Numbered from the stretch's first letter, positions 8,251-18,419 are shown. The stretch is DNA of 64,000 bases from Mangrovivirga cuniculi (GCF_005166025.1 NZ_CP028923.1:4597902-4661901), one strand, 5' to 3'. The notes: generated from the sequence alone by a model not told the origin. A program made the numbers and translations.

Positions 8251-9654
8251 TTATTCAATCTTACCGTATTTCTCAGCCCAGATATCTTCAAGTTCTTCCA
8301 GACTACGGCCTTTAGTTTCAATAATAAATTTCCTGGTAAACAATATCAATAAGATTATGCAAATCGAAAATATGAAATAAGGAAGTGATTTATTCCATGG
8401 GCCTTCAACATTTACTTCACTGTTGGCAATAATTGGGAAGGTCTGAGAAACCAGGTAGTTACCGGCCCATTGCACAGCCACTGCTATAGACATAGCAATA
8501 CTTCTGATTTTATTAGGAAACATTTCTGATAGAAGAACCCAGGTCACAGGACCCATACTCATTGCGAATGAACCAATGAACATCAATACTCCGATTAATG
8601 ACACCAGGCCTACCTGGTTCAAATAAAGCGAACCACCGAGCATGATGAATCCTAACAACATACCAAAACTACCAATAATAATCAGAGGCTTTCTACCTAG
8701 TTTATCGACAGTGAACATTGCGATAAAGGTAAAGATGAAGTTTACTGCAGCTAAGAGAATCTGCTGAGCCAATACATCTTCTTGCTTGAAACCAAGTGCC
8801 TTCTCAAAAATATCACTACCATAATATAATACAGCGTTTATTCCCGTTAATTGCTGGAATAACGAAAGCAATGAACCTATAATGATAATCGCAAGAGCAG
8901 ACTTCTGAAAAATTGAAACTTCCTTTTTCTCCAGTGACTGTTCTTTTTGAAGTGATTGCTTTATTTCTGTGATTTCTCTTTGTGCGGCTTCCGGTTCGTG
9001 AAGTTTGTTTAATACTTTCAACGCATCATCTTCACGTCCTGCTAGCACTAACCATCTCGGACTTTGAGGAATAAAAAAAGTTAATATTAAGAACAATGAA
9101 CAAGGAATTAACTCTGACCAGAACATCCATCTCCAACCAACCTCAATATTTTCTGTTGGAGTAAAATTCTGTCCAATAAAATAAGTAGCCAGGAATACTA
9201 CGAAGAAACCGGTTACAATAGCCAACTGATAAAAAGTAACTAATATACCTCTACGATCTTTTGGTGCTATCTCAGCGATATAAGTTGGCGCTGCCATTGA
9301 TGCCAGACCAATACCTAAACCTCCTAATATTCTGAATGTCACTAATAATGGAATAGATTCAGGTAAAATTTCTGGCAATCCTGATCCCCAGGCAGACATC
9401 GTAAATAAGACTGCCGATATAATCAAAGTGATTTTCCTACCGATAACCCGAGTCGAAGGGCCAGCTAGCAAGGCTCCAAAAAAACATCCTATTAATGCAC
9501 TGGACACAACCCATCCTTGCATTACGGAATCTAATTCAAAGTATTTAGTGAAGTAAAACTGGGAGCCATTGATCACCCCGGTATCGTAACCAAAAAGTAG
9601 TCCACCAAGAGCAGCGACTGATGTTACGAGAATCAATAATCCATTTTTTGACAT
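8251..9654 (-). CDS. MFS sugar porter (sugar:H+ symporter family)
   Basis: 467 residues with 12 predicted membrane helices. Sugar-porter signatures are present: GGLLFGYDTGVINGS in helix 1, RILGGLGIGLASM, IPQSPRWLVLAGR at the end of helix 6, QQLTGINAVLYYGSDIF in helix 7, DKLGRKPL in the loop after helix 8, and GPVTWVLLSEMFPNKIRS. The QQLTGIN motif contacts sugar in XylE and GalP. It should import a hexose or pentose across the inner membrane; the exact sugar cannot be told. It stands alone, with no sugar-use genes beside it. Confidence 0.9.
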   Translation of the reverse strand: MSKNGLLILVTSVAALGGLLFGYDTGVINGSQFYFTKYFELDSVMQGWVVSSALIGCFFGALLAGPSTRVIGRKITLIISAVLFTMSAWGSGLPEILPESIPLLVTFRILGGLGIGLASMAAPTYIAEIAPKDRRGILVTFYQLAIVTGFFVVFLATYFIGQNFTPTENIEVGWRWMFWSELIPCSLFLILTFFIPQSPRWLVLAGREDDALKVLNKLHEPEAAQREITEIKQSLQKEQSLEKKEVSIFQKSALAIIIIGSLLSLFQQLTGINAVLYYGSDIFEKALGFKQEDVLAQQILLAAVNFIFTFIAMFTVDKLGRKPLIIIGSFGMLLGFIMLGGSLYLNQVGLVSLIGVLMFIGSFAMSMGPVTWVLLSEMFPNKIRSIAMSIAVAVQWAGNYLVSQTFPIIANSEVNVEGPWNKSLPYFIFSICIILLILFTRKFIIETKGRSLEELEDIWAEKYGKIE

Positions 9655-10000
9655 GTCTGATTTCGGTTCGTTGAAATATAGTTGTTCAAATAATAATTTC
9701 GAATATAATAAATAAATATTGAATCAAGACTTCAGGGGCATTTATTAGTTTTTAGAATTAACACCCTTTCGACATATGATATAAACGTCTTGCTATTTTG
9801 TTCTGAATGTCCACTTATCAAAAACTCATAAACTAATTCAATTTAAATAATACACACATTATTTATCATCGTAAAAAGTAGATTAATTCAATATATTTTT
9901 CGAATATTCATATTTTATCTCTATATTGTCTTCGTGGGATAAATATTTTTTTGTGGATTTTTTATGAGTGAAGGGATTTTACCCGTCATTTTGAATTTTT
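9655..10000. other. AT-rich divergent intergenic region
   Basis: About 346 bases between the divergent transporter and the CHU_C surface-protein operon. Very AT-rich. I see no RNA gene, no clear terminator and no full TAnnTTTG element; it presumably holds both promoters. Confidence 0.5.
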
Positions 10001-12139
10001 ATGACAAATTATAAGTTTAATAGCTTTTTAAAGATCGTATTCTTTCTATTAACATCGCTTTTTTTGCAATCGAATGTAAAAGGCAATTGTATTGTTGACT
10101 TCAATAATAATTCACATCTAAAAATTTCCAATACTTGCTCTTTACCAATACAAAATCTTGAACTTGGAAAAAATATTTCATTGAGCACCAGTGATTCATT
10201 TACATTTGACGCTCCGGAAGATATATTTATTGATGGTTCCTTAAAACTATTTTCTTCGGGCAACGGACAGGTGATCATACCTTCCGGAGTTCATGTTTAT
10301 ATCAAAGGAAACCTGCATGCTGAAAGTGCCGACAGCCAGTGTGAAGCTGGCAATCCTTGTAGCTTAAGCTTTGTTATTAATGGAAGTTTAACTGTAGAAG
10401 GCAATCTTCATAATAAAATTAATGAATTAAAGTGGGAAGGTATCGGGACAGTCAATGTACTTTCAAATTTCGACAATACTAATAGTGGATGCATGAATTG
10501 TGGCAATACATGCCCTGCATTTAATGATAATGGAAGTTGTAAAGATGATGGCAATTGTTCAGAGGATTTTTGCATTACCAACTATGGCAGCGAAGCCATA
10601 AAAAAAGCGGACACCGAGCCTCCGGTTTTTGAATATTGCCCGGGAAATCAAACAATTTATACTTCAGAAACAGGTTGTACAGCTACTGCCGGATGGAGTG
10701 ATCCAATTGTAAGCGATAACAGCGGAACTTTTACTTTAAATTCTAATATTGAAAAGGGAAGTATTCTTGAAAAAGGCTTTCATACCGTAACCTATACTGC
10801 AACGGATGAGGCTGGCAATTCTTCAACATGTTCATTTTCCATAATTGTATCAGATAATATTTTCCCATCCTATAATACCTCTTGCCCAAACGATATTTAC
10901 AGAGAAGGATATCAAAGTATTTCCTGGACTGAACCAAAATTTACTGATAATTGCTCAATCAGCAGGGTTGAGCGGTCACATAATCCGGGTGATTATTTTA
11001 ATGTAGGAAGTCATGTTGTTACATATAAAGCCTACGACGAAAGTAACAATCTTACGACTTGCTCATTCAATATTATTGTACAAGGAGTTTCAGGTCCTGA
11101 AATTACTTACTGTCCGAATGACGTGATTGTCAGTGTAAATTCGAATTGTGAAAGTCAGGCATTCTGGAACGAACCCGAAGGTGATTTCGAGAATATCTTC
11201 TCAAAAACACAAAACTTCTATTCAGGAGACATATTTCCTCTAGGCAGAACTAACGTTGAATACATTTATACAGACATACAAGGAGCAAGTGTCTGCTCTT
11301 TTGATATTATTGTAAAAGATGATACACCTCCTGTAATCAATGGAATTCCCAATGATATTATTATAAATACAGATAAAAGAGGTTCAGCAGTAACCTGGGC
11401 AGACCCAACAGTTGTTGATAATTGTGCTGCTACTTTATTTTCCAGCCATAAACCAAATGATAACTTCCCTGAGGGCAAAACACTTGTCAGATATACTGCA
11501 ACTGACAATTCTCAAAATAAAACAACAGAAGAATTTACTGTCAGCATAGTGGTCAACCATCCTCCGATTATACAAAATGATACCCTTGAAGTAATTAAAA
11601 GTGACCGGGTTGAAGTTTGCCCGGTTATCTCGGACCCAGATCAGGATAATATTTTTATTAACGACTATTCTATCAATTCAACAGGAGGTCAGATCACTAA
11701 TCGGACCCAGGCAAATCAATGCCTTGAAATATCAACTGTTGATTTACAATCACAATACTCGAAAGTTAATATCGAAGTATGTGACGATGGTATTCCAGCC
11801 CTGTGTACTTCGGGAGAGTTTACAGTAAAATTTCTACCTCAGGAGGATGTTTCATCCAACATCAAACCCTATAAAATTTTCACTCCTGACAACGACACTT
11901 ATAATGATGTCTGGATAATTGAAAATATAGAGTCCTATCCCGATAACCGGGTTTCGATTTTTGATCGCTGGGGAAGGGTGGTCTACGAGGCAACTGGTTA
12001 TAATAATACTTCAGTTGTTTTTAATGGGAAATCCAATAGTTCAGGAAATAATGCAGATGTTCCTACTGACACTTATTTCTACAATATTGTAATAGGTAAT
12101 AACATTAAAATTCAGGGTTATGTGGAGCTTCTCAGATAA
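10001..12139 (+). CDS. HYR-repeat surface protein with type IX (type B, CHU_C) C-terminal domain
   Basis: 712 residues. A signal peptide (ending SNVKGNC) is followed by a region with short beta-rich repeats (about 40-200, GSLTVEGNL), then four HYR-type Ig-like repeats (about 205-515; each with a D..PP or GPEITYCP start, a CPNDI motif and a TYTATDEAGN or TATDNSQN end), a further beta domain, and a C-terminal CHU_C/gliding-type domain (about 625-712: KIFTPDNDTYNDVWIIENI, VSIFDRWGRVVYEATGY, TDTYFYNIVI). CHU_C domains are signals for the type IX secretion system and usually pair with a SprF protein, which is the next gene, overlapping by 20 bases. Likely a secreted adhesin attached to the cell surface. 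Confidence 0.85.
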   Translation: MTNYKFNSFLKIVFFLLTSLFLQSNVKGNCIVDFNNNSHLKISNTCSLPIQNLELGKNISLSTSDSFTFDAPEDIFIDGSLKLFSSGNGQVIIPSGVHVYIKGNLHAESADSQCEAGNPCSLSFVINGSLTVEGNLHNKINELKWEGIGTVNVLSNFDNTNSGCMNCGNTCPAFNDNGSCKDDGNCSEDFCITNYGSEAIKKADTEPPVFEYCPGNQTIYTSETGCTATAGWSDPIVSDNSGTFTLNSNIEKGSILEKGFHTVTYTATDEAGNSSTCSFSIIVSDNIFPSYNTSCPNDIYREGYQSISWTEPKFTDNCSISRVERSHNPGDYFNVGSHVVTYKAYDESNNLTTCSFNIIVQGVSGPEITYCPNDVIVSVNSNCESQAFWNEPEGDFENIFSKTQNFYSGDIFPLGRTNVEYIYTDIQGASVCSFDIIVKDDTPPVINGIPNDIIINTDKRGSAVTWADPTVVDNCAATLFSSHKPNDNFPEGKTLVRYTATDNSQNKTTEEFTVSIVVNHPPIIQNDTLEVIKSDRVEVCPVISDPDQDNIFINDYSINSTGGQITNRTQANQCLEISTVDLQSQYSKVNIEVCDDGIPALCTSGEFTVKFLPQEDVSSNIKPYKIFTPDNDTYNDVWIIENIESYPDNRVSIFDRWGRVVYEATGYNNTSVVFNGKSNSSGNNADVPTDTYFYNIVIGNNIKIQGYVELLR

Positions 12140-13064
12140 GATCTTAAGGCGGATAGGTAAGATATCTTTTTTAGTATTTCTATTGAATATCTCTTTCTAT
12201 TCAATTGCTCAGAATGGTCCCTTTACACAATATTTGAATAACGAATTCATTATAAACCCTGCTTATGCAGGATCAGATGATGCATTAAGTCTTACAGCAG
12301 TTTATCGAAGCCAATGGTCTAATATTGAAGGAATGCCAGTCTCTCAAACACTGAGTGCCCATTCACTTATTAAAAGCCAAAATAGTGCAATGGGAATAAT
12401 CCTTAACAATGATAGAATTGGAATTCACAAAAACTTCACTGCATTGGCAGCGTATTCATACCGAATAAACTTCACAGGAGAAAAGTACTTAGCGTTAGGT
12501 ATTCAGACAGGAATCAAAAATATTCAGTCGAATTATAGTAGTCTTTTACCTTATGCTCAAAATCCACTAGATCCAAAAATCTCTTCTGCAGATTTTAATT
12601 TAACACGGTTTGAAGCTGGGTTTGGTATACTTTACACCAGTGATAGATTTAATTTCAGTCTTTCAATCCCTTCCTATCCAGTTAATGGTGAAGTAAAAAC
12701 AGATAGTTTAACATATTACCTAGATAAAACGAGTGTTTTTCTCTTAAGTAATTACAAAATAACTGTTTCCAACAATCTGAATATTTATCCGGGTGTCTTA
12801 ATTAACTATACGAAAGGACTACCTGTAACCTATGATGCCAATTTACAAGCAGAAATAAATGAAGTCCTTACTTTTGGAGTTTCCTACAGGCATCAATCTT
12901 CAATAAATTTTTTAATGCAAGCAGTAATTCTACCTCAATTAAAAATCGGGTATGCCTTCGATTACCCAACAGGCAAAAATTCCATATTTGAGAAAGGCTC
13001 TAATGAATTAATGATCAATTATATATTTAATAGTAAGAAATCTGGTATAAGAAATCCGAGGTGA
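12120..13064 (+). CDS. PorP/SprF family type IX secretion membrane protein
   Basis: 314 residues, with a signal peptide ending FYSIAQ. The family start follows it: GPFTQYLNNEFIINPAYAGS then LSLTAVYRSQWSNIEGMP, with many alternating beta strands ending at the C-terminus. PorP/SprF proteins are outer-membrane barrels that help secrete or anchor CHU_C-domain proteins made next to them. The start lies 20 bases inside the previous gene, and its stop overlaps the next start (TGATG), so the genes are co-translated. Confidence 0.88.
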   Translation: MWSFSDKILRRIGKISFLVFLLNISFYSIAQNGPFTQYLNNEFIINPAYAGSDDALSLTAVYRSQWSNIEGMPVSQTLSAHSLIKSQNSAMGIILNNDRIGIHKNFTALAAYSYRINFTGEKYLALGIQTGIKNIQSNYSSLLPYAQNPLDPKISSADFNLTRFEAGFGILYTSDRFNFSLSIPSYPVNGEVKTDSLTYYLDKTSVFLLSNYKITVSNNLNIYPGVLINYTKGLPVTYDANLQAEINEVLTFGVSYRHQSSINFLMQAVILPQLKIGYAFDYPTGKNSIFEKGSNELMINYIFNSKKSGIRNPR

Positions 13065-14671
13065 TGAAAAAGAGAATTTTTACATATTGTTTTATTTTGA
13101 TCATATCAGTCAATTATTCCTTTGGCCAAACGATATTTTCAGAATTAAAGTCTGATGAGAAAAGAGCTGATAAAGAATTTAATCAAGGGAATTATAAAGA
13201 GGCACTTCTATTATATCTCGATGTAAATAAATCTGACCCTGGAAATAAGAATATAATTAAAAAGCTAGCTATTACATATAAAGGACTTGATGCACCCTTA
13301 AAAGCTGCTGATTATCTTTTAAAGTATGCTGATACAAACTTGAATCTTTCTTCAGCGGAAATGTTGATGCTGGGAAATTACTTAACTGATGCCGGAAAAT
13401 ACAACCAGGCTATCAATTGGTTTAAAAAGTATCAAAATACCAATCCATCTAATGAACTTGTCGCTAAACAAATATGGCAATTAGAAAACAGGGACTTTTT
13501 ATATGAAGATTCTGTTTTGTATGAAATTAAAAAATTACCAATCAATACAGACCAAAGAGAATTTGGTGTTTCTATTTCTGAAAAGGGAATTGTGTATTTG
13601 AGCGATCAGCCTACGTATGGTGGGTTAAAAGTAGTTGACGGACAGACTAACAGGAATTTTTTAAGGTGGTTTATTTCAGAACAAAAATATGACTCACTAT
13701 TAGATTTGGCCTACTATGAAAAACCTAAAGAGTTTTTAAAAGGAATCAAATCAAAATACCACAAAGGAAATATTTATATAAGTGAAAATAGTGACACTAT
13801 TTTCTATTCAAAAAACAGCCCTGTTTCTACTATTGCAAAAAAATCCCGGTTAGAAATAGTAATGATAACCAGGAAAAAAGATAAATGGTCTGAGCCAATT
13901 TCTCTGCCAATAAATAACCCTGGTTATTCTACAAATCACCCTTATTTTAACTCAACAGAACAAAAGTTATATTTCTCTTCTGATATGTCCGGGGGTTATG
14001 GAGGTTTTGATCTTTACTATTCGTCTTTCAATAACGGAAAATGGGGAAAGCCTGTAAACCTCGGTTCTTTAGTCAATACAAAAGGAAATGAATCTTACCC
14101 TTACAAAAACGGAAATTCATTTTATTTTACCTCAGATGGCCACACCGGCCTGGGAGGAATGGATATTTATAGTGTCATAGCAATTGAAAATGAATTCAGT
14201 AACTTAAAAAACCTTGGTTATCCGGTAAATACTAATTTTGATGATTTTGGACTCGTGTTATTCAATGAAGGGCAGAAGGGATATTTTTCATCTAATCGAA
14301 ATAAAAATGCTCTCGATGACGACATATACCATTTAAAAATATCTCTTCAATCTTTTCCACTACTTATATCAGGGACTCTAAGATTAAAAGATCTTAATAA
14401 TGTAGATGAGAACACTTCATTGCTTAAAAACGCAACACTATTATTGATAGATAAGAACAGAAAAAAGGTAGTGAGCAATTCAAAAAGTGATAATGATGGT
14501 CAATTCGAGATAAACATACCATATGATGGAGATTTTTACATAAAAGTAAGTGATAAATACCTTGGAGAAGCCCTCATAAACCTGGACATTCCCAGAAACC
14601 GTGAAGAACAATCAACTTATAAAATAGTGATTGTTAAAGAATTATTTAGTGTAAATAATAAAATCAACTAA
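13064..14671 (+). CDS. TPR and PD40 beta-propeller protein, PorE-like without OmpA domain
   Basis: 535 residues from the ATG at 13064, which overlaps the previous stop by one base; a GTG just before it (13061) is less likely. A signal peptide (ending NYSFGQ) is followed by TPR repeats (about 25-130, ADKEFNQGNYKEALLLYLD), a PD40/WD40-like propeller (about 155-420: YFSSDMSGGYGGFDLYYS, YFTSDGHTGLGGMDIY, GYFSSNRNK) and a carboxypeptidase-regulatory-like domain (about 430-520). PorE has the same order plus a C-terminal OmpA peptidoglycan-binding domain; this protein ends before one. It lies in the SprF operon and is probably a periplasmic accessory of that secretion route. It is a regular family variant, not visibly truncated by mutation. 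Confidence 0.75.
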   Translation: MKKRIFTYCFILIISVNYSFGQTIFSELKSDEKRADKEFNQGNYKEALLLYLDVNKSDPGNKNIIKKLAITYKGLDAPLKAADYLLKYADTNLNLSSAEMLMLGNYLTDAGKYNQAINWFKKYQNTNPSNELVAKQIWQLENRDFLYEDSVLYEIKKLPINTDQREFGVSISEKGIVYLSDQPTYGGLKVVDGQTNRNFLRWFISEQKYDSLLDLAYYEKPKEFLKGIKSKYHKGNIYISENSDTIFYSKNSPVSTIAKKSRLEIVMITRKKDKWSEPISLPINNPGYSTNHPYFNSTEQKLYFSSDMSGGYGGFDLYYSSFNNGKWGKPVNLGSLVNTKGNESYPYKNGNSFYFTSDGHTGLGGMDIYSVIAIENEFSNLKNLGYPVNTNFDDFGLVLFNEGQKGYFSSNRNKNALDDDIYHLKISLQSFPLLISGTLRLKDLNNVDENTSLLKNATLLLIDKNRKKVVSNSKSDNDGQFEINIPYDGDFYIKVSDKYLGEALINLDIPRNREEQSTYKIVIVKELFSVNNKIN

Positions 14672-16738
14672 ATGTCAACTCATTCCATAATCGATAATAT
14701 TATTCTTTTGAGCGGATGTAAACTTCGTCAAATTATATTGTTATTGATTATTTCAATCAGCATTAATGCACAAACAACTACCATCCAGGTACATACTTTA
14801 GATAATTCTCTCAATCCCGTTGATAATATTGAGGTTTCCGTTGAAGGAATGGATTATATACCTACAAATAGTAAAGGAATCGCATTTGTAAGTCTTGACT
14901 CTGAATCACTCCCTCCTGAAAAGATCAAAATTAAAAATCCGGAACTGGAAGCTGAATCATGGAGCTATTCCAGGGGAATTTTAGAAATCATTTTAAGAAA
15001 AAAGAATTACGAAGAAATAACCTTCAGATTAGTAAATTCTGATAACAATCCTGTCGCAAACAATGTAGTGATACTGGAAGGGCCTCAAAAAATCACCAGG
15101 AAATCAAATGAAAAAGGATATGTAACCATACCATATCCTAAGGACAGCCAATTAAGAGATCAGTATACGCTAATCGTCCCCGGCTATAATGTCACAACAA
15201 ATAAAATCGAATCAAAAACTTCTCAACTTGTAGTTACCAGCCTGGAAAAACCATCTACTAAACAAATAGTAGAAAACGATGAAAAAGATATAGAAATCAA
15301 TAATGACAATCCTGAATTAGCTTTTCTTGACACCATAACCACTATAGAAAGTTTTTACAGGGCCTTAATGCTTCAGGACATTAAAGCGTTTAATAAGGAC
15401 GAAAAAAAGCTTATAAATGAAAAATTCTACAGACTATATCAACAATCTTCTTTTCTAAGTTCTAAAAGACCTGAACCTAAAATAGCTCCGGATGGAAATT
15501 CCACCATAGAAAGAGAGCTTGAATTGTTAAAAAGAAGTGCCGAAAATGAACAAGAATCTATTATTCAAAATAAAAATGATTTTCAGCTAAGATTAAGCAG
15601 GGTAAATGAACGATTAAGTGGACAAACCGACAACTTAACCGAGAACCAAAAAAGAGATCTGGCTGCTGAGGTTGACGCTATTGAGAATGCTTTACTTACC
15701 AGTCAACAATTGTTTACAGGTTATCAATCTGATTATCTGAAGATAATTAACGAATTAAGAGCTAAACTAGAAAACCTGGAAGGCATTCAGGGGCAACTTA
15801 AAAAGAGTGAAGAACTTAGATTAAAAGAACAGGAAGAGTTTCAGAATAAACTTTTAAAAATTACTTTAATATTTGTTGGACTCATCATATTCACTTTCAT
15901 TTTAGTACTACTGGTCAGAATTTACATAAGGCAAAAGAACGAGCTTAAATCAGCAAATAATGAAGTTGCCAGAATCAATTCTCAACTTGAAAAATTAGTG
16001 AGTGACAAAACCCAATCACTTGTTAAAATAAATAATGAGTTGGATCAGTTTCTTTACCGCTCAGCACACAATTTAAGAAGACCACTTTCTTCGATTTTGG
16101 GGCTGCACAATATTGCCAAGCTTACGCTCGAGGGGGATTCCCTGGTTTTATTTGAAAAAGCTGCTCAAACTGCTTTTGAAATGGATGAATTGCTACAAAA
16201 ACTTCAAATGATCAGCCATATTCATTTACCTGATTCAGCTGAATTAGTAGACTTTGAAGGAAGCGTAGATTCTATATTAGATTCTTTTGAAAAGGAAATC
16301 TCTGAAAACAACATTCGAATAAAAAAAGATATAGAGCCAGGTATGACATATATTATTTCTCCAATACTGGTTTCTATTATTCTTTCAAATCTGATTGAAA
16401 ATTCAATCCGGTTTTGCGTCTATAGCAAAAAGCCTGATCCACAAATTATAATAAAAATAAGAGAGGAAAATAAGAAGGTGAAAATTACTATCAGAGACAA
16501 TGGCACTGGTATTTCCAAAGATGTTTGGGACAAGATCTATGACATGTTCTTTGTTGGGTTTGAATACGGTAAAGGAAATGGTTTAGGACTGTATATTACC
16601 AAAAAAGCTGTTGAAGTTTTAAATGGTGAAATAGCTTTTACTTCAGAAGAACAAAAATTCACTCAATTTGATGTCCTTATAGCTGACAAAGCTATATCCC
16701 CAAGAAGTACTAAGAAGAAACTAGCTATCGAAGCCTGA
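14672..16738 (+). CDS. Membrane sensor histidine kinase in the type IX operon
   Basis: 688 residues. An N-terminal signal or anchor (about 18-34) is followed by two periplasmic carboxypeptidase-regulatory-like domains (about 37-110 and 115-190), a helical and coiled-coil stretch (about 270-395), one membrane helix (about 398-420), a second coiled coil and a HisKA/HATPase core. The H-box reads RSAHNLRRPLSSILGL (His near 464), N-box LSNLIENSIRF, G1 RDNGTGI, G2 GNGLGLYI. The residue after the phosphorylated His is Asn, not the common Asp/Glu. The ATG directly follows the previous stop codon, so it belongs to the CHU_C/SprF/PD40 operon. It may sense the state of that envelope machinery. No response regulator is nearby. 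Confidence 0.85.
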   Translation: MSTHSIIDNIILLSGCKLRQIILLLIISISINAQTTTIQVHTLDNSLNPVDNIEVSVEGMDYIPTNSKGIAFVSLDSESLPPEKIKIKNPELEAESWSYSRGILEIILRKKNYEEITFRLVNSDNNPVANNVVILEGPQKITRKSNEKGYVTIPYPKDSQLRDQYTLIVPGYNVTTNKIESKTSQLVVTSLEKPSTKQIVENDEKDIEINNDNPELAFLDTITTIESFYRALMLQDIKAFNKDEKKLINEKFYRLYQQSSFLSSKRPEPKIAPDGNSTIERELELLKRSAENEQESIIQNKNDFQLRLSRVNERLSGQTDNLTENQKRDLAAEVDAIENALLTSQQLFTGYQSDYLKIINELRAKLENLEGIQGQLKKSEELRLKEQEEFQNKLLKITLIFVGLIIFTFILVLLVRIYIRQKNELKSANNEVARINSQLEKLVSDKTQSLVKINNELDQFLYRSAHNLRRPLSSILGLHNIAKLTLEGDSLVLFEKAAQTAFEMDELLQKLQMISHIHLPDSAELVDFEGSVDSILDSFEKEISENNIRIKKDIEPGMTYIISPILVSIILSNLIENSIRFCVYSKKPDPQIIIKIREENKKVKITIRDNGTGISKDVWDKIYDMFFVGFEYGKGNGLGLYITKKAVEVLNGEIAFTSEEQKFTQFDVLIADKAISPRSTKKKLAIEA

Positions 16739-16907
16739 TATTTGTGGAAAACATTCCCCTTACTATATAATTATTCTACACCCTACAAATTACCGAAAGC
16801 CTCTGTAATATAATTATTTCAACACTAGAAATAACTATTTAAATAAAGCGCTTAACTACTAGTCAAACATCTGACCATAGACAGATAAAACAACTATTTT
16901 ATTTCAT

Positions 16908-16922
16908 TGGCAGGCTTCTTGT
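16908..16922 (+). promoter_or_regulatory. Weak sigma-54-like promoter ahead of the OmpA lipoprotein gene
   Basis: TGGCAG-GCTTC-TTGT has the correct -24/-12 spacing (GG and GT separated by ten bases) but GT replaces the expected GC at -12. It lies 34 bases upstream of the ATG at 16956. Confidence 0.3.
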
Positions 16923-16955
16923 TTTTTTATAGGATAGAAAAAATGAGAAGTAATT

Positions 16956-17621
16956 ATGTATTTAAAAACAATATCAAAAGTACTATTAAGTATTTCCATT
17001 ATAGTATTTCTCGGATGTAAAGCTAACAACACTCAAAAAGGAGCTGCAATAGGTGCAGGTAGTGGTGCCGTAATCGGAGGAATTATAGGGAATCAATCTG
17101 ATAACACTGCTATCGGTGCAATTATCGGTGCAGCAGTTGGTGGTACAGCTGGTGCTTTGATAGGAAGACACATGGACAAGCAGGCTGAAGAACTTAGAGA
17201 AGATCTTGAAGGCGCAGATGTTGAAAGAGTAGGTGAAGGGATTAAAATTACCTTCGACTCAGGTTTAATGTTCCCTTTAGATGAATATACTCTTACTGAG
17301 GCAACAAAAGACAACCTTGATGAAATGTCTGAAACTCTTAAAAAATATGAAGACACTAACATATTAATTGAGGGACACACAGATGCCACAGGAACTGAAT
17401 CTTACAATCAGGCTTTGTCTGAAAAAAGAGCAAATCGAGTAACTGAATATCTCGCTGCGCATGGAGTAGCTACAGATCGTCTTCAAGCCGTTGGTTATGG
17501 TGAAAGTCAACCCATTGCGACTAATGATACCGAAGCTGGTCGTCAACAAAATAGAAGAGTTGAAGTAGCAATTTTCGCAAATGAGGACATGAAAGAAGCT
17601 GCAAAAAATGGCGAGCTTTAA
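16956..17621 (+). CDS. OmpA-family lipoprotein with glycine-zipper domain
   Basis: 221 residues. A lipobox (IVFLGC) is followed by a glycine-zipper segment (about 30-72, GAGSGAVIGGIIGN and GAAVGGTAGALIGR) and a C-terminal OmpA domain (about 92-205) with the peptidoglycan-binding signature ILIEGHTDATGTESYNQALS, then RANRVTEYL and GYGESQPIATN and RRVEVAI. This is the YiaD-like arrangement: an outer-membrane lipoprotein that grips peptidoglycan and stiffens the envelope. It is followed after 37 bases by an outer-membrane barrel gene, probably co-transcribed. Confidence 0.9.
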   Translation: MYLKTISKVLLSISIIVFLGCKANNTQKGAAIGAGSGAVIGGIIGNQSDNTAIGAIIGAAVGGTAGALIGRHMDKQAEELREDLEGADVERVGEGIKITFDSGLMFPLDEYTLTEATKDNLDEMSETLKKYEDTNILIEGHTDATGTESYNQALSEKRANRVTEYLAAHGVATDRLQAVGYGESQPIATNDTEAGRQQNRRVEVAIFANEDMKEAAKNGEL

Positions 17622-17658
17622 TACAACCAAAAATTTTATAATCTAAAAATCGACTAAT

Positions 17659-18270
17659 ATGAAATCAAGAATATTAATAATAGCACTATTTATATTATCA
17701 GTCACAGCGATAGATGCTCAAATCTATGGTGTAAAAGGAGGATTTAATGCATCAAACTTTTACGCAGACGAAGTAGATGATAAAAATGCCCGATATGGTT
17801 TCCACGCAGGTTTTTTTAGCCAATGGGAAATTAATGAAGGTCTGGGATTACAGGCAGAGCTGCTATATTCCGGTAAAGGTAACAGCTCTACTTATAGTGG
17901 AGGAACTTTAGATCAGGAAGTAGATTTTAACATGCATTATATTGATTTACCAGTTATGGCTGTAATCAAGTTAGGCGATGCTGCTGAAATTCACGGTGGT
18001 ATTTATGGTGGATATCTTGTCGGATCTGATGTAACTTCAGATGGGGACCTTGGAGAATTTTCCGAAAGTGTTGATAAAGATAATTTCAATTCCTTTGACT
18101 GGGGATTCCTTGCAGGTCTAGGAGTTAACATTGGTGAAAATTTCCAGGTAGGCGCCAGATATAATTTAGGTATGGCAAAAATTGCAGACAGTGATGATGC
18201 TAAATTTTTACTGGGAGATGCAAAAAACAGCTATGGGCAAATCTACGGAGCTTTTAGATTTGGAAACTGA
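17659..18270 (+). CDS. Outer-membrane beta-barrel protein (PorT-like fold)
   Basis: 203 residues with a signal peptide ending AIDAQ. Alternating strands typical of an eight-stranded barrel follow: YGVKGGFNASNFY at the start, GFHAGFFSQWEI, GLGLQAELLYSG, YIDLPVMAVIKLG, GGIYGGYLVG, GVNIGENFQVGARYNLGM and YGAFRFGN at the end. The pattern fits the OMP_b-brl_2 (PorT-like) families common in Bacteroidota. No specific function can be assigned. It follows the OmpA lipoprotein and is closed by a terminator. Confidence 0.8.
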   Translation: MKSRILIIALFILSVTAIDAQIYGVKGGFNASNFYADEVDDKNARYGFHAGFFSQWEINEGLGLQAELLYSGKGNSSTYSGGTLDQEVDFNMHYIDLPVMAVIKLGDAAEIHGGIYGGYLVGSDVTSDGDLGEFSESVDKDNFNSFDWGFLAGLGVNIGENFQVGARYNLGMAKIADSDDAKFLLGDAKNSYGQIYGAFRFGN

Positions 18271-18293
18271 TAAAAAATTAATTTTGTAGTTAA

Positions 18294-18323
18294 AAGGATT
18301 GCCTTATGGTAATCCTTTTTTTA
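18294..18323 (+). terminator. Rho-independent terminator after the OmpA/barrel pair
   Basis: AAGGATTGCC, loop TTAT, GGTAATCCTT (one G-U pair), followed by TTTTTTA. Confidence 0.85.
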
Positions 18324-18383
18324 TTACATCTTTTAACAGATTTTTTGATAAGAAAAGATTTCTTGAATTTATATTGCAGGCAA

Positions 18384-18419
18384 TAAAAAAACCCTGACGA
18401 TGCTAAGCATATCAGGGTT
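18384..18419 (-). terminator. Terminator of the tRNA-Arg gene
   Basis: On the minus strand AACCCTGA pairs with TCAGGGTT and is followed by a run of T. It lies just downstream of the tRNA. Confidence 0.8.
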
